Assembly: GCA_946497265.1 (NCBI GenBank)
Contig: CAMMKL010000107.1
Span: forward strand, 1 to 7,150
Length of the DNA stretch: 7,150 bases
From: an uncultured Clostridia bacterium
GTDB taxonomy: Bacteria > Bacillota > Clostridia > Oscillospirales > Acutalibacteraceae
Direction of reading: 5' to 3'
This document shows positions 1 through 6,005 of the stretch, piece after piece. Below the pieces are notes generated by a model, which saw only the letters and a list, made by a program, of their open reading frames with translations, was not told the origin of the DNA and did not search any database. Both the position numbers and the translations under genes were made by a program. The stretch's first letter is position 1. Every line of letters starts with the position of its first letter.

Positions 1-544
1 CAACAAAGAGCTCGTCCAACGGCTGGAACTGCACGGCGGCCGCTCCATCGGTCTGTGCGGGCTGGACGGGCATATGATCACCGCCGGAAAGATGGCAGGG
101 CCGGACGACCTGGGCCTGGTGGGCGACGTCACCGCAGTAAACGCCCAGCCGATTATCGACGCAGCCGAGAAGGGCTATATCCCCGTCGTTTCCACCATTG
201 CGGGCGGAGAAAACGGCGAGGTCTTCAACATCAACGCCGACATTGCCGCGGCACACATCGCAGCCAAGCTGGGCGCGCTCAAGCTCATCTTAATGACCGA
301 TATCCGCGGCCTGCTGCGGGATAAAAACGACGAAAGCACCCTCATCCCGGTGGTCAACGTCAGCGACGTGCCCAGCCTGAAGCGGGACGGCATCATTTCG
401 GGCGGGATGATCCCCAAAATCGACTGCTGTGTGGAGGCGGTGCGCCGCGGCGTGGGCCGCGCCCATATCATCGACGGGCGCATCCCTCATTCCATTTTGA
501 TCGAACTGTTTTCGGACGAAGGGATCGGCACCATGTTCTGCTGA
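1..544 (+). CDS. argB: Acetylglutamate kinase, C-terminal 180 residues (5' end cut by window)
   Basis: ArgB phosphorylates N-acetyl-L-glutamate with ATP, the second step of arginine synthesis, in the cytoplasm. The reading frame is open from base 2, so the start lies upstream. 180 residues are visible, against about 290-300 for the family, so roughly the first 110 are missing. Amino-acid-kinase features seen in the fragment are the DLGLVGDV stretch (residues 36-43), the NINAD motif (76-80) with the Asp expected at the phosphotransfer site, the nucleotide-side segment LMTDIRGLL (97-105), and SGGMIPK (133-139) with the Lys expected to stabilise the transition state. It ends at TGA 542-544, 29 bases before argD, and is clearly in the same operon. 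The part that would show whether the enzyme is arginine-inhibited (the N-terminal helix) is not in view. The identity is secure from motifs and from argD and argF downstream. Confidence 0.96.
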   Translation, partial: NKELVQRLELHGGRSIGLCGLDGHMITAGKMAGPDDLGLVGDVTAVNAQPIIDAAEKGYIPVVSTIAGGENGEVFNINADIAAAHIAAKLGALKLILMTDIRGLLRDKNDESTLIPVVNVSDVPSLKRDGIISGGMIPKIDCCVEAVRRGVGRAHIIDGRIPHSILIELFSDEGIGTMFC

Positions 545-560
545 TCCATACTATACAGAA

Positions 561-568
561 AAAGGTGA
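561..568 (+). promoter_or_regulatory. Ribosome binding site that decides the argD start
   Basis: AAAGGTGA contains AGGTGA (563-568), a full match to the UCACCU of the 16S rRNA 3' end, 5 bases before ATG 574. The alternative GTG at 565 lies inside this site and has no site of its own, so ATG 574 is preferred. Confidence 0.75.
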
Positions 569-573
569 ACACC

Positions 574-1752
574 ATGAGCTTTTCGGATATTCAAAAGAAA
601 GAGGCCGCCAGCCTGATGCCCACCTACGGGCGCTTTCCCGTCGCGTTGGTAAAGGGCAAAGGGGCGGTGGCCGAGGACTGCGAAGGAAAGCAATACATTG
701 ATTTTACCAGCGGCATCGGCGTGAACTGCCTGGGCTACTGCGACGACGGCTGGGTGGCTGCGGTCACCCGCCAGGCTGCCACGTTGCAGCATATTTCAAA
801 CCTCTACTACAGCGACGTGCAAACCGAACTGGCCGCCCGCTTGTGCGACCTGACCGGCTACAGCAAGGTGTTTTTCTGCAATTCCGGCGCAGAGGCGAAC
901 GAATGCGCCATTAAGCTTGCACGCAAATACAGCTGCGAAACATACGGCCCCCAGCGCACCCGGATTGTCACGCTGGAAAATTCCTTCCACGGCCGCACCG
1001 TCACCACGTTGGCAGCCACCGGGCAGGAAGCCTTCCACCACTACTTTTATCCGTTTACCGAGGGGTTCTCCTACGCCAAAGCCAATTCGATGGACAGCAT
1101 CCGTGCCCATGTGGACGAACACACCTGCGCCGTGCTGATTGAACTGGTGCAGGGCGAAGGCGGCGTATGCCCCCTTTCCCCCGCATTTGTGCGGGAGCTG
1201 GCCGCCTATTGCAAAGAGCGGGATATCCTACTGCTGGTGGATGAGGTCCAGACCGGCGTGGCCCGCACCGGCACGCTGTACTGCTATGAGCAGTACGGCG
1301 TTGTTCCCGACGTGATCACCTCCGCAAAAGGCCTGGGCGGCGGGGTTCCCATCGGCGCCTGCCTGTGTACCGAGGCGCTCGGCGGGGTGCTCTCCGCCGG
1401 CCAGCACGGCACCACCTTCGGCGGCAATCCCATTGCCTGCGCGGCGGCGCTTGAGGTGCTGTCCCGCGTTTCTACGCCGGAGTTCCTGGCGGAAGTAACC
1501 CAAAAAGGCGAATACCTGCGGCAAAAGCTTGCTTCCCTGCCCGGCGTTGCAGAGGTACGCGCCCGCGGCATGATGATCGGCATCGTCCTACAGAAAGACA
1601 ACGCCAAGGAGGTCGCCTCCGCCTGCGTGCAGAACGGCCTGCTGGTGCTCACGGCCAAAACCCTTTTGCGCCTGCTGCCGCCGCTGAACATCCGCTATGA
1701 GGAAATCGATCGGGGCTTGGAGATTTTGGGCGGCTGTATCGCCAACACCTGA
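574..1752 (+). CDS. argD: Acetylornithine aminotransferase
   Basis: This is a PLP-dependent class III (subgroup II) aminotransferase. It converts N-acetylglutamate 5-semialdehyde to N-acetylornithine with glutamate as amino donor; many ArgD enzymes also act in lysine synthesis on the succinyl-diaminopimelate branch. With ATG 574 the protein has 392 residues, the usual family length. Visible motifs (numbered from this ATG) are the cofactor phosphate-binding NSGAEANE (103-110), SFHGRT (137-142), the PLP-ring aspartate in DEVQTG (223-228), the Schiff-base lysine in ITSAKGLGGG (Lys252), and HGTTFGGNP (278-286) with the Thr that contacts the phosphate of the partner subunit. A longer form from GTG 565 would add three residues but starts inside the ribosome binding site. 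It lies between argB and argF in one operon. Ornithine or GABA aminotransferase is the alternative family reading, but the arg context settles it. Confidence 0.96.
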   Translation: MSFSDIQKKEAASLMPTYGRFPVALVKGKGAVAEDCEGKQYIDFTSGIGVNCLGYCDDGWVAAVTRQAATLQHISNLYYSDVQTELAARLCDLTGYSKVFFCNSGAEANECAIKLARKYSCETYGPQRTRIVTLENSFHGRTVTTLAATGQEAFHHYFYPFTEGFSYAKANSMDSIRAHVDEHTCAVLIELVQGEGGVCPLSPAFVRELAAYCKERDILLLVDEVQTGVARTGTLYCYEQYGVVPDVITSAKGLGGGVPIGACLCTEALGGVLSAGQHGTTFGGNPIACAAALEVLSRVSTPEFLAEVTQKGEYLRQKLASLPGVAEVRARGMMIGIVLQKDNAKEVASACVQNGLLVLTAKTLLRLLPPLNIRYEEIDRGLEILGGCIANT

Positions 1753-1791
1753 TCTAAAAAACAACATGACAAGAATAAAAGGAGGCCCTTT

Positions 1792-2703
1792 ATGAAACAC
1801 CTGTTAAAGCTCCTCGACCTGACCGGTGAGGAGATCATCGAGATCCTGAACCTGGCCGACCAGCTCAAGTACGAGCTCAAGCACGGCATTGAGCACAAGC
1901 ATCTGGCGGGCAAAACACTGGGAATGATTTTTGAGAAAGCGTCCACCCGCACCCGCGTTTCCTTCGAAACCGGCATGTATCAGTTGGGGGGGCTGCCGAT
2001 CTTCCTTTCCGCAAACGATTTGCAGATCGGCCGCGGAGAGCCGGTGCAGGATACCGCCCGCGTCCTTTCCCGTTACTTAAACGGCATCATGATCCGCACC
2101 TTTGAGCAGAGCGAGGTGGAGGCCCTGGCGGAATACGGCAGCATCCCGATCATCAACGGCCTGACCGATTTCTGCCACCCCTGCCAAATTTTGGCCGACC
2201 TGATGACCATCCGGGAATACAAGGGCAGCCTGGAGGGGTTAAAAATGTGCTTTATCGGCGACGGCAACAACATGATGAATTCCCTCATTGTCGGCTGCCT
2301 CAAAGTGGGAATGAAGGTCTCCGTCGCCTGCCCGGAAGGCTATGAGCCGGATCAGCGAGTTTTGGATTTTGCCAAGGAATACGATTGCTTCGAACTGCTC
2401 CGCTGCCCCATCGAGGCCGCCAAAGACGCCGACGTGGTCATTACGGACGTGTGGGCTTCCATGGGACAGGAAGAGGAAGCCGCCAAGCGCCGGGTCGCTT
2501 TTGACGGGTACCAGATCAACGACAACGTGATGGCAAGCGCCAAGGAAGACGCGATGGTCCTTCACTGCCTGCCGGCTCACCGGGGCGAAGAAATCACGGC
2601 CGAGCTCTTCGAGGCCCATGCCGATGAAATATTTGAAGAAGCCGAGAACCGCCTGCACGCCCAAAAAGCGGTTCTGGTCAAGCTGCTGGGCGACCAGAAA
2701 TAA
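1792..2703 (+). CDS. argF: Ornithine carbamoyltransferase
   Basis: ArgF transfers the carbamoyl group from carbamoyl phosphate to ornithine, giving citrulline in the cytoplasm. At 303 residues it is full length for the anabolic enzyme. The carbamoyl-phosphate site is seen as FEKASTRTR (47-55), with STRTR at 51-55, and as HPCQ (129-132). The ornithine-binding side shows DVWASMG (219-225), equivalent to the D-x-W-x-S-M-G signature, and HCLPAHRG (258-265) with the catalytic Cys259. These signatures separate it from aspartate carbamoyltransferase and from putrescine or acetylornithine carbamoyltransferases, although the split between those OTC-like families rests on few residues. A strong site, AAAAGGAGG (1777-1785), lies 6 bases before the ATG and 39 bases separate it from argD. 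It is the last gene of the arg operon, followed at once by an intrinsic terminator. Confidence 0.96.
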   Translation: MKHLLKLLDLTGEEIIEILNLADQLKYELKHGIEHKHLAGKTLGMIFEKASTRTRVSFETGMYQLGGLPIFLSANDLQIGRGEPVQDTARVLSRYLNGIMIRTFEQSEVEALAEYGSIPIINGLTDFCHPCQILADLMTIREYKGSLEGLKMCFIGDGNNMMNSLIVGCLKVGMKVSVACPEGYEPDQRVLDFAKEYDCFELLRCPIEAAKDADVVITDVWASMGQEEEAAKRRVAFDGYQINDNVMASAKEDAMVLHCLPAHRGEEITAELFEAHADEIFEEAENRLHAQKAVLVKLLGDQK

Positions 2704-2720
2704 CAGACCGGCAAAACATC

Positions 2721-2759
2721 AACGGGACGGGAGAAGCGACATCTCCCGTCCCGTTTTTT
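2721..2759 (+). terminator. Intrinsic terminator of the arg operon
   Basis: There is a perfect 14-bp stem (2721-2734 with 2742-2755), rich in G+C, with a 7-base loop (AGCGACA), running into a T tract (2754-2759). It starts 17 bases after the argF stop. Read on the minus strand it lacks a following T run, so it acts for the arg operon only. Confidence 0.95.
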
Positions 2760-2833
2760 ATCAGGAGATGCGGCCTCGGCGCTCATCCTGTAATGCTTTC
2801 AACGTTTATTTGACCACTAGCTCACTCAAATCA

Positions 2834-2859
2834 TTCTGCATAACGTTTCCTATGCAGAA
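2834..2859 (-). other. Hairpin overlapping the thpR stop codon
   Basis: TTCTGCATA (2834-2842) and TATGCAGAA (2851-2859) form a perfect 9-bp inverted repeat with an 8-base loop. The thpR stop (TAG, 2850-2852) lies inside it. On the minus strand the downstream sequence (TGATTTGAG) has no real T tract, so this is at best a weak terminator or a 3'-end stability hairpin. Nothing else is evident between the arg terminator and this point (2760-2833). Confidence 0.35.
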
Positions 2860-3356
2860 GGGTGCCGGTAGATTTCCGTGTAAGTCAGTTTTCCGCGGAT
2901 GCGTTCGGATTTCATGAGCGACACGTGCCCCACCGTCATGGCGGTACAAGGCACCGATAGTCGTATAGGGCTTTTGGAAACTACCTGCCGGGCAATGGTA
3001 ATGTGCGGCCGGAAATCGCGCTTTTCGATCGGGAAGCCTTTGGAACGCAGGGCGTCCTGTAGGCGAAGCGCATAGCGGGTAAGCGCCGGATTCTCTTCTA
3101 TGCCGACCCACCACAGGTCGCCGAACCGCCCCGCCCCTCCGACCGACAACATAAGCGGCAGCGGCGGATCCGCTTCCCGGATCGCCTCGCGGATCGGCGC
3201 GACACGGGTGGATTCCCCAATGAAAGCTAACGTCAAATGCAGGTTTTCCGGACGTGTCAGGTTGGCGGAAACGGCTTGGCTTTTCAGCTGCTGCATGGCG
3301 CTATACAATCGTTCTTTTACAGGCTCGGAAAAATGCATGGCGATAAATAGACGCAT
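2850..3356 (-). CDS. thpR: RNA 2',3'-cyclic phosphodiesterase (2H phosphoesterase, LigT/ThpR family)
   Basis: Members of this 2H phosphoesterase family open 2',3'-cyclic phosphates on RNA to 2'-phosphates. Some also join tRNA half-molecules by 2'-5' ligation in vitro, and the physiological role in bacteria is unsettled. The protein has 168 residues, a normal length. Both hallmark H-x-T motifs are present: HLTLAFIGE (HLT at 40-42) and RPHITIAR (HIT at 118-120). The N terminus MRLFIAMHF is also typical. ATG 3354-3356 is chosen because GGAG (3363-3366, read on the minus strand) lies 6 bases upstream; upstream in-frame ATGs would place this site inside the gene. It is transcribed toward the arg operon. 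A terminator at 3575-3613 separates it from the gene upstream, so it probably has its own promoter in 3357-3574, but I could not pick a convincing one. Confidence 0.93.
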   Translation of the reverse strand: MRLFIAMHFSEPVKERLYSAMQQLKSQAVSANLTRPENLHLTLAFIGESTRVAPIREAIREADPPLPLMLSVGGAGRFGDLWWVGIEENPALTRYALRLQDALRSKGFPIEKRDFRPHITIARQVVSKSPIRLSVPCTAMTVGHVSLMKSERIRGKLTYTEIYRHPSA

Positions 3357-3574
3357 AAAAGGCTCCTTTCTCATCGATGATAGCAACGCCTACTCGGGGC
3401 TTTCGGGAGGATTGCCGCCGGTTGGTATAGGCGGCTTTTGTTTCGGCCTGTCTCCCAGCCTTCGTGATAATGGCCGAAAATCCATCGCCCCGCCCGGCCC
3501 CATTTCATAAAGCCGGCGGGCATGTCCGGGTTTCCTATGTCCCCTGTGCATCCCCGGTATCGCTTCTTATAATC
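3357..3574 (-). other. Leader/intergenic region upstream of thpR with several inverted repeats
   Basis: About 215 bases lie between the upstream terminator and thpR. I see two perfect inverted repeats: TTTCGGCC 3441-3448 with GGCCGAAA 3472-3479, and GCCGCC 3414-3419 with GGCGGC 3430-3435. Less exact G+C-rich pairings lie toward 3510-3560. It may be a structured 5' leader of thpR. Some short blocks resemble parts of the cobalamin riboswitch, but its invariant boxes are missing. A possible 50-codon ORF lies inside. The thpR ribosome binding site (3361-3370) is at its downstream end. No class can be assigned. Confidence 0.4.
3371..3523 (-). CDS. Doubtful 50-residue ORF just upstream of thpR
   Basis: An ATG at 3521-3523 (minus strand) opens a 50-codon frame ending at TGA 3371-3373, 14 bases before the thpR ATG. 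A weak AGGAAA site (3531-3536) sits 7 bases upstream. The product would be basic and rich in Trp, Tyr and Arg (for example KWGRAGRWIFGHYHEGW), with no signal peptide or recognised domain. The frame stays open further upstream through the terminator at 3575-3613, which suggests chance openness in G+C-rich DNA. The spacing to thpR would allow translational coupling if it is real. I favour a non-coding reading and list it only because the position is suggestive. Confidence 0.12.
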   Translation of the reverse strand: MPAGFMKWGRAGRWIFGHYHEGWETGRNKSRLYQPAAILPKAPSRRCYHR

Positions 3575-3613
3575 AAAAAAGAGGCGCCGCATCGTATCCC
3601 GATGGGGCGCCTC
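3575..3613 (-). terminator. Intrinsic terminator after the C39-like peptidase gene
   Basis: On the minus strand the stem is GAGGCGCC with GGCGCCTC (8 bp; + strand 3581-3588 and 3606-3613), then a G-G mismatch, 5 more pairs (3590-3594 with 3600-3604) and a 5-base loop. A run of six T (the A run at 3575-3580 on +) follows. It lies 42 bases after the stop of the gene ending at 3656. Confidence 0.92.
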
Positions 3614-3655
3614 TCCTGATTCCATAACAGATACCGCCTGGCCATTCGGCTTTTG

Positions 3656-5215
3656 TCATTTCAGCATAACGACCGCCTGGCTGCCCATTGCGTTGTAACG
3701 GCTTTCCGCCAGGCTTTTTTCATAGGCTACCACGCCGTTGCTTGCATAGGGATCGTTGAAATAATAATACTTGCTGTCATACCCCACCAATACCAGACAA
3801 TGTTCGCTGCGCTTCCAGGTGAATTCCTGGCCGTTGTCTAAAATCCATTGGGTGCCCGAGGTCGGGGCGCGCATCCCGATGGTCGCCCACACCAGGACGG
3901 GCGTGCCGTTTTTGACATAGGTTTGCGCGAGTTCCGCCAGAGTCGGCCCTCCCACCTCTTTGACCTCCATCTCTCCCCCGGTGATCTTCTGCAACGCTTC
4001 CACAATCACCGGCGCGTAGCAGCCGTAGCCGTGAATGGAATAGGGGTTGCCGATAAACGCCTCGGTGGGATGCGGGCCATGCAGCTCCCCATCGTCGCCC
4101 AGCGTAAGCTCGCCGCGGGTAAGGTAATTATCAATATAACTGTCCGGTGTGATGGAATATCCATAGTATTGCAACAGCATGATGGAACTGATGATCTCGC
4201 ATCCGGTCGGGAGCACGCCCTCCTGGCTCATATAAGGGACATCCAGTTTGAACACCTCTCCCTGTTCCTGCTTTTGCGCAGCTTCCTCAGCAGCTTGCTG
4301 CGCTTCTTTCGCGGCCCTCTCCGCCGCTTCCCTTTCCGCCCGTTCCTCCTCCTGCCGTTTGGCTTCCAGTTCTTTCAGGGTCTGTATCCCCGCTTCCGCG
4401 TTTTCCAAAAGCTCCAGATTGGTAACGCCCGCCTTTACCCGTTCGGAAGCCGCCTCATACTGCGCCCGGATCTCCTGTACCGTATCCTCTTTGTCCAGGG
4501 AAACGTCCCCGATCCCGTCGATGGCGTCAATCAGCGCCTGAATTTGCCGGTTGATTTCTTCCTCCCCGGCAACCAGCTCCGCCAGCTTGCTTTCGGCTTC
4601 GGCCAACACCTGGTAATTTGTCACAAGCGCTTTCACCGGGTCGGAGGCTTTGTCGTACTGGGCGCGCGCCGCTTCGATCTGCTCCTGTTTCTCCAGCGTA
4701 ACCTCGCCAAGCGCGGCGATGGCCTCTGAAATGGCCTGCGCCTTCTGATTCCAGCCGGCCCAGCGTTCCCGGTCGCCGCGCAAGTCCTCCAGCTTAGCGG
4801 TTACCTCCTCGTTGCTGCCTATTTGGCAAAACCGCTCCAGAACCGCAATTGCGGCGTCATAATCGCGGTTGCGCTCATAGATAGCGGCAAGCTGCAAGTA
4901 ATGTTCGGGCTGATCCGGATATTGTTCTATCGCCTCGTACAACAGCCCAGCCGCTGCGCCAAAATTACCTTGCTTCATATATTGTTCCAGCTTTGCCTGC
5001 CGTGCGGCGTCTTCATCGACTGTAGCGACGGCGGGTACGCTCTTTGCCGGAATCAGCCAAAAACCGCAGGCAATTGCCACCCCCAGCAGGAGGCCTGCAA
5101 CCGCCAAAACCACCCGCTTATTTTTTCGCGGGTTCCGTACTTTTTCGCGGTACCGGAGTCTGTTTGCGCTCTGTTTTTTGGGGCCGTTTTCGGGGGAATG
5201 TTTCCTATCCATCAT
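3656..5215 (-). CDS. Membrane-anchored multidomain protein with C-terminal C39-like cysteine peptidase domain
   Basis: The 519-residue protein has a basic cytoplasmic tail (1-34), one membrane segment (about 35-55, ALAVAG-like hydrophobic run ending FWLI) and an extracellular remainder. Next come a TPR-like helical region (about 74-133), two copies of a roughly 55-residue repeat (about 162-214 and 226-283, each with an 'AxxYxxASxxVKxxVTN' core), a highly charged Ala/Glu coiled coil (about 283-318) and a peptidase C39-like domain (322-519). The papain-like residues are all visible: Gln331 (MSQEG), Cys339 (PTGCE), His472 (SEHCLVLVGYD) and Asp488 (FNDPY). The domain is therefore probably an active thiol peptidase, but its substrate is unknown. 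It is not the ABC-transporter-fused bacteriocin C39 type. ATG 5213-5215 is chosen because AGGAG (5224-5228) lies 8 bases upstream; an adjacent second ATG is possible. Cys50 in the membrane segment loosely resembles a lipobox, but the long basic N-region favours an uncleaved anchor. It is a single-gene unit with its own promoter and terminator. Confidence 0.9.
   Translation of the reverse strand: MMDRKHSPENGPKKQSANRLRYREKVRNPRKNKRVVLAVAGLLLGVAIACGFWLIPAKSVPAVATVDEDAARQAKLEQYMKQGNFGAAAGLLYEAIEQYPDQPEHYLQLAAIYERNRDYDAAIAVLERFCQIGSNEEVTAKLEDLRGDRERWAGWNQKAQAISEAIAALGEVTLEKQEQIEAARAQYDKASDPVKALVTNYQVLAEAESKLAELVAGEEEINRQIQALIDAIDGIGDVSLDKEDTVQEIRAQYEAASERVKAGVTNLELLENAEAGIQTLKELEAKRQEEERAEREAAERAAKEAQQAAEEAAQKQEQGEVFKLDVPYMSQEGVLPTGCEIISSIMLLQYYGYSITPDSYIDNYLTRGELTLGDDGELHGPHPTEAFIGNPYSIHGYGCYAPVIVEALQKITGGEMEVKEVGGPTLAELAQTYVKNGTPVLVWATIGMRAPTSGTQWILDNGQEFTWKRSEHCLVLVGYDSKYYYFNDPYASNGVVAYEKSLAESRYNAMGSQAVVMLK
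4367..4540 (-). repeat. Second, more diverged copy of the 'VTN' repeat
   Basis: This encodes residues about 226-283: a similar Ile/Asp-rich helix, the turn IGDVSLDK, then IRAQYEAASERVKAGVTN. Compared with the first copy, the turn (GxVxLxK), the AQY and the VKxxVTN positions are kept while the rest has drifted, which suggests an old duplication. Confidence 0.72.
4574..4732 (-). repeat. First copy of the 'VTN' surface-protein repeat
   Basis: This encodes residues about 162-214 of the C39-like protein: an Ile/Ala-rich helix, the turn LGEVTLEK, then IEAARAQYDKASDPVKALVTN. Repeats of this pattern are common in Gram-positive surface proteins. It pairs with the copy at 4367-4540. Confidence 0.75.
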
Positions 5216-5294
5216 TTTATGCTCTCCTAACCAGCTTCTATTCCAATAAATTGTAAAACAAGATATTTCTAATAAGATGCTTACTTATTTACAT

Positions 5295-5323
5295 ATTATA
5301 ACAAGATATAAATGGAAAAACAA
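5295..5323 (-). promoter_or_regulatory. Likely sigma-A promoter of the C39-like peptidase gene
   Basis: Read on the minus strand, -35 TTGTTT (5323-5318), a 17-base spacer and a perfect -10 TATAAT (5300-5295) stand about 80 bases before the start codon, in strongly A/T-rich DNA (5230-5375). The -10 and spacing are ideal; the -35 is only half-consensus. Confidence 0.65.
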
Positions 5324-5375
5324 CCGTTTCCGCAAAGAATTCTTATATAGAAATTATATCTTACCTTATATGATC

Positions 5376-5414
5376 AAAAAAGAAGCTACCAGATATAACT
5401 GGAAGCTTCTTTTT
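5376..5414 (-). terminator. Intrinsic terminator of the lipoprotein-ppa unit
   Basis: The stem is AGAAGCT (5381-5387) with AGCTTCT (5404-5410), then an A-A mismatch and 4 more pairs (5389-5392 with 5399-5402) around a 6-base loop. A runs on the left and T runs on the right make it symmetrical, so it could stop transcripts in both directions. It lies 19 bases after the ppa stop on the minus strand. Confidence 0.9.
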
Positions 5415-5433
5415 GTAATACACCACTTATATA

Positions 5434-5967
5434 TTACTCTTTGTTAAAGCTGACGGCATAGCTTTCAATCGCATTTTGGATAATCTCCACCGCCTCCGCT
5501 ACGCCCTTGACTTCATCCACCGCAGTTTCTTTGTTCTCAAGCGCCTTATACACCGTAAAGAAGTGGGACATCTCATCAAAAAGGTGCTTGGGAAGCTGGC
5601 TGATGTCGGTATAGCTGTTATAGGTGGGGTCGCTGAAGGGGATCGCAATGATTTTTTCGTCATACCGGCCGTTATCGATCATCGAAATCACGCCGATGGG
5701 ATAGCACTTGATTAAGGTCATGGGATAGATGGTTTCGCTGCACAGGACCAACACGTCAAGCGGGTCGAGGTCGTCGGCGTAGGTGCGCGGGATAAACCCG
5801 TAATTTGCCGGATAATGGGTGGAGGTATGCAGAATACGGTCCAGTTTTAAAAGACCGGTTTGCTTGTCCAGCTCGTATTTGGCCTTGCTCCCTTTGGGAA
5901 TCTCAATCACAACCAAAAAGCTTTCAGGCGTTATGCGCGAGGAATCAATGTCATGCCAAATGTTCAT
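5434..5967 (-). CDS. ppa: Inorganic pyrophosphatase, family I (soluble)
   Basis: Ppa hydrolyses pyrophosphate to two phosphates in the cytoplasm, using Mg2+, and so pulls biosynthetic reactions forward. The 177 residues from ATG 5967 match the family length. Active-site residues can be matched to the Escherichia coli enzyme: Glu22, Lys30 and Glu32 in the first strand pair, Tyr56 in YPANYGFIP, the metal-binding aspartates in DLDPLDV (Asp66, Asp68, Asp71), Asp98, Asp103 and Lys105 in IDNGRYDEK, and Tyr140-Lys141. This is a family I enzyme, not the DHH-type family II enzyme found in many Firmicutes. ATG 5967 is chosen because AAAAGGAG ends 9 bases upstream; the upstream ATGs at 5988 and 6009 have poorer sites. 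It follows the lipoprotein gene by 38 bases with no promoter or terminator between, so they are probably co-transcribed. Leu replaces the usual small or polar residue inside the aspartate signature. Confidence 0.96.
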   Translation of the reverse strand: MNIWHDIDSSRITPESFLVVIEIPKGSKAKYELDKQTGLLKLDRILHTSTHYPANYGFIPRTYADDLDPLDVLVLCSETIYPMTLIKCYPIGVISMIDNGRYDEKIIAIPFSDPTYNSYTDISQLPKHLFDEMSHFFTVYKALENKETAVDEVKGVAEAVEIIQNAIESYAVSFNKE

Positions 5968-6005
5968 CTGTTCCCACTCCTTTTCCATGTTCAGCCTTAT
6001 ACAGC

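Noticed and set aside
565..573. GTG at 565 as the argD start
   Set aside because: It lies within the AGGTGA ribosome binding site that serves ATG 574, and adds only three residues.
1..2703. Arginine-repressor (ARG box) sites within the arg operon
   Set aside because: The operon promoter is outside the window, and I saw no convincing box in the gaps between genes.
3524..3625. Upstream extension of the 50-residue ORF to 84 residues
   Set aside because: It would run through the whole terminator hairpin and T tract at 3575-3613.
3848..4729. Long open frame on the + strand opposite the C39-like gene
   Set aside because: It is an antisense shadow of a biased, Ala/Glu-rich coding region. The product is low in complexity, and it has no ribosome binding site or recognised domain.
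3656..5215. Bacteriocin-processing C39 peptidase or a bacteriocin system
   Set aside because: There is no ABC transporter domain, no double-glycine leader peptide gene and no immunity gene nearby. The domain is of the broader C39-like type.
5258..5309. Direct repeat ACAAGATAT at 5258-5266 and 5301-5309 in the A/T-rich gap
   Set aside because: Nine bases in A/T-rich DNA with only two copies is compatible with chance, and no origin or regulator site pattern fits.
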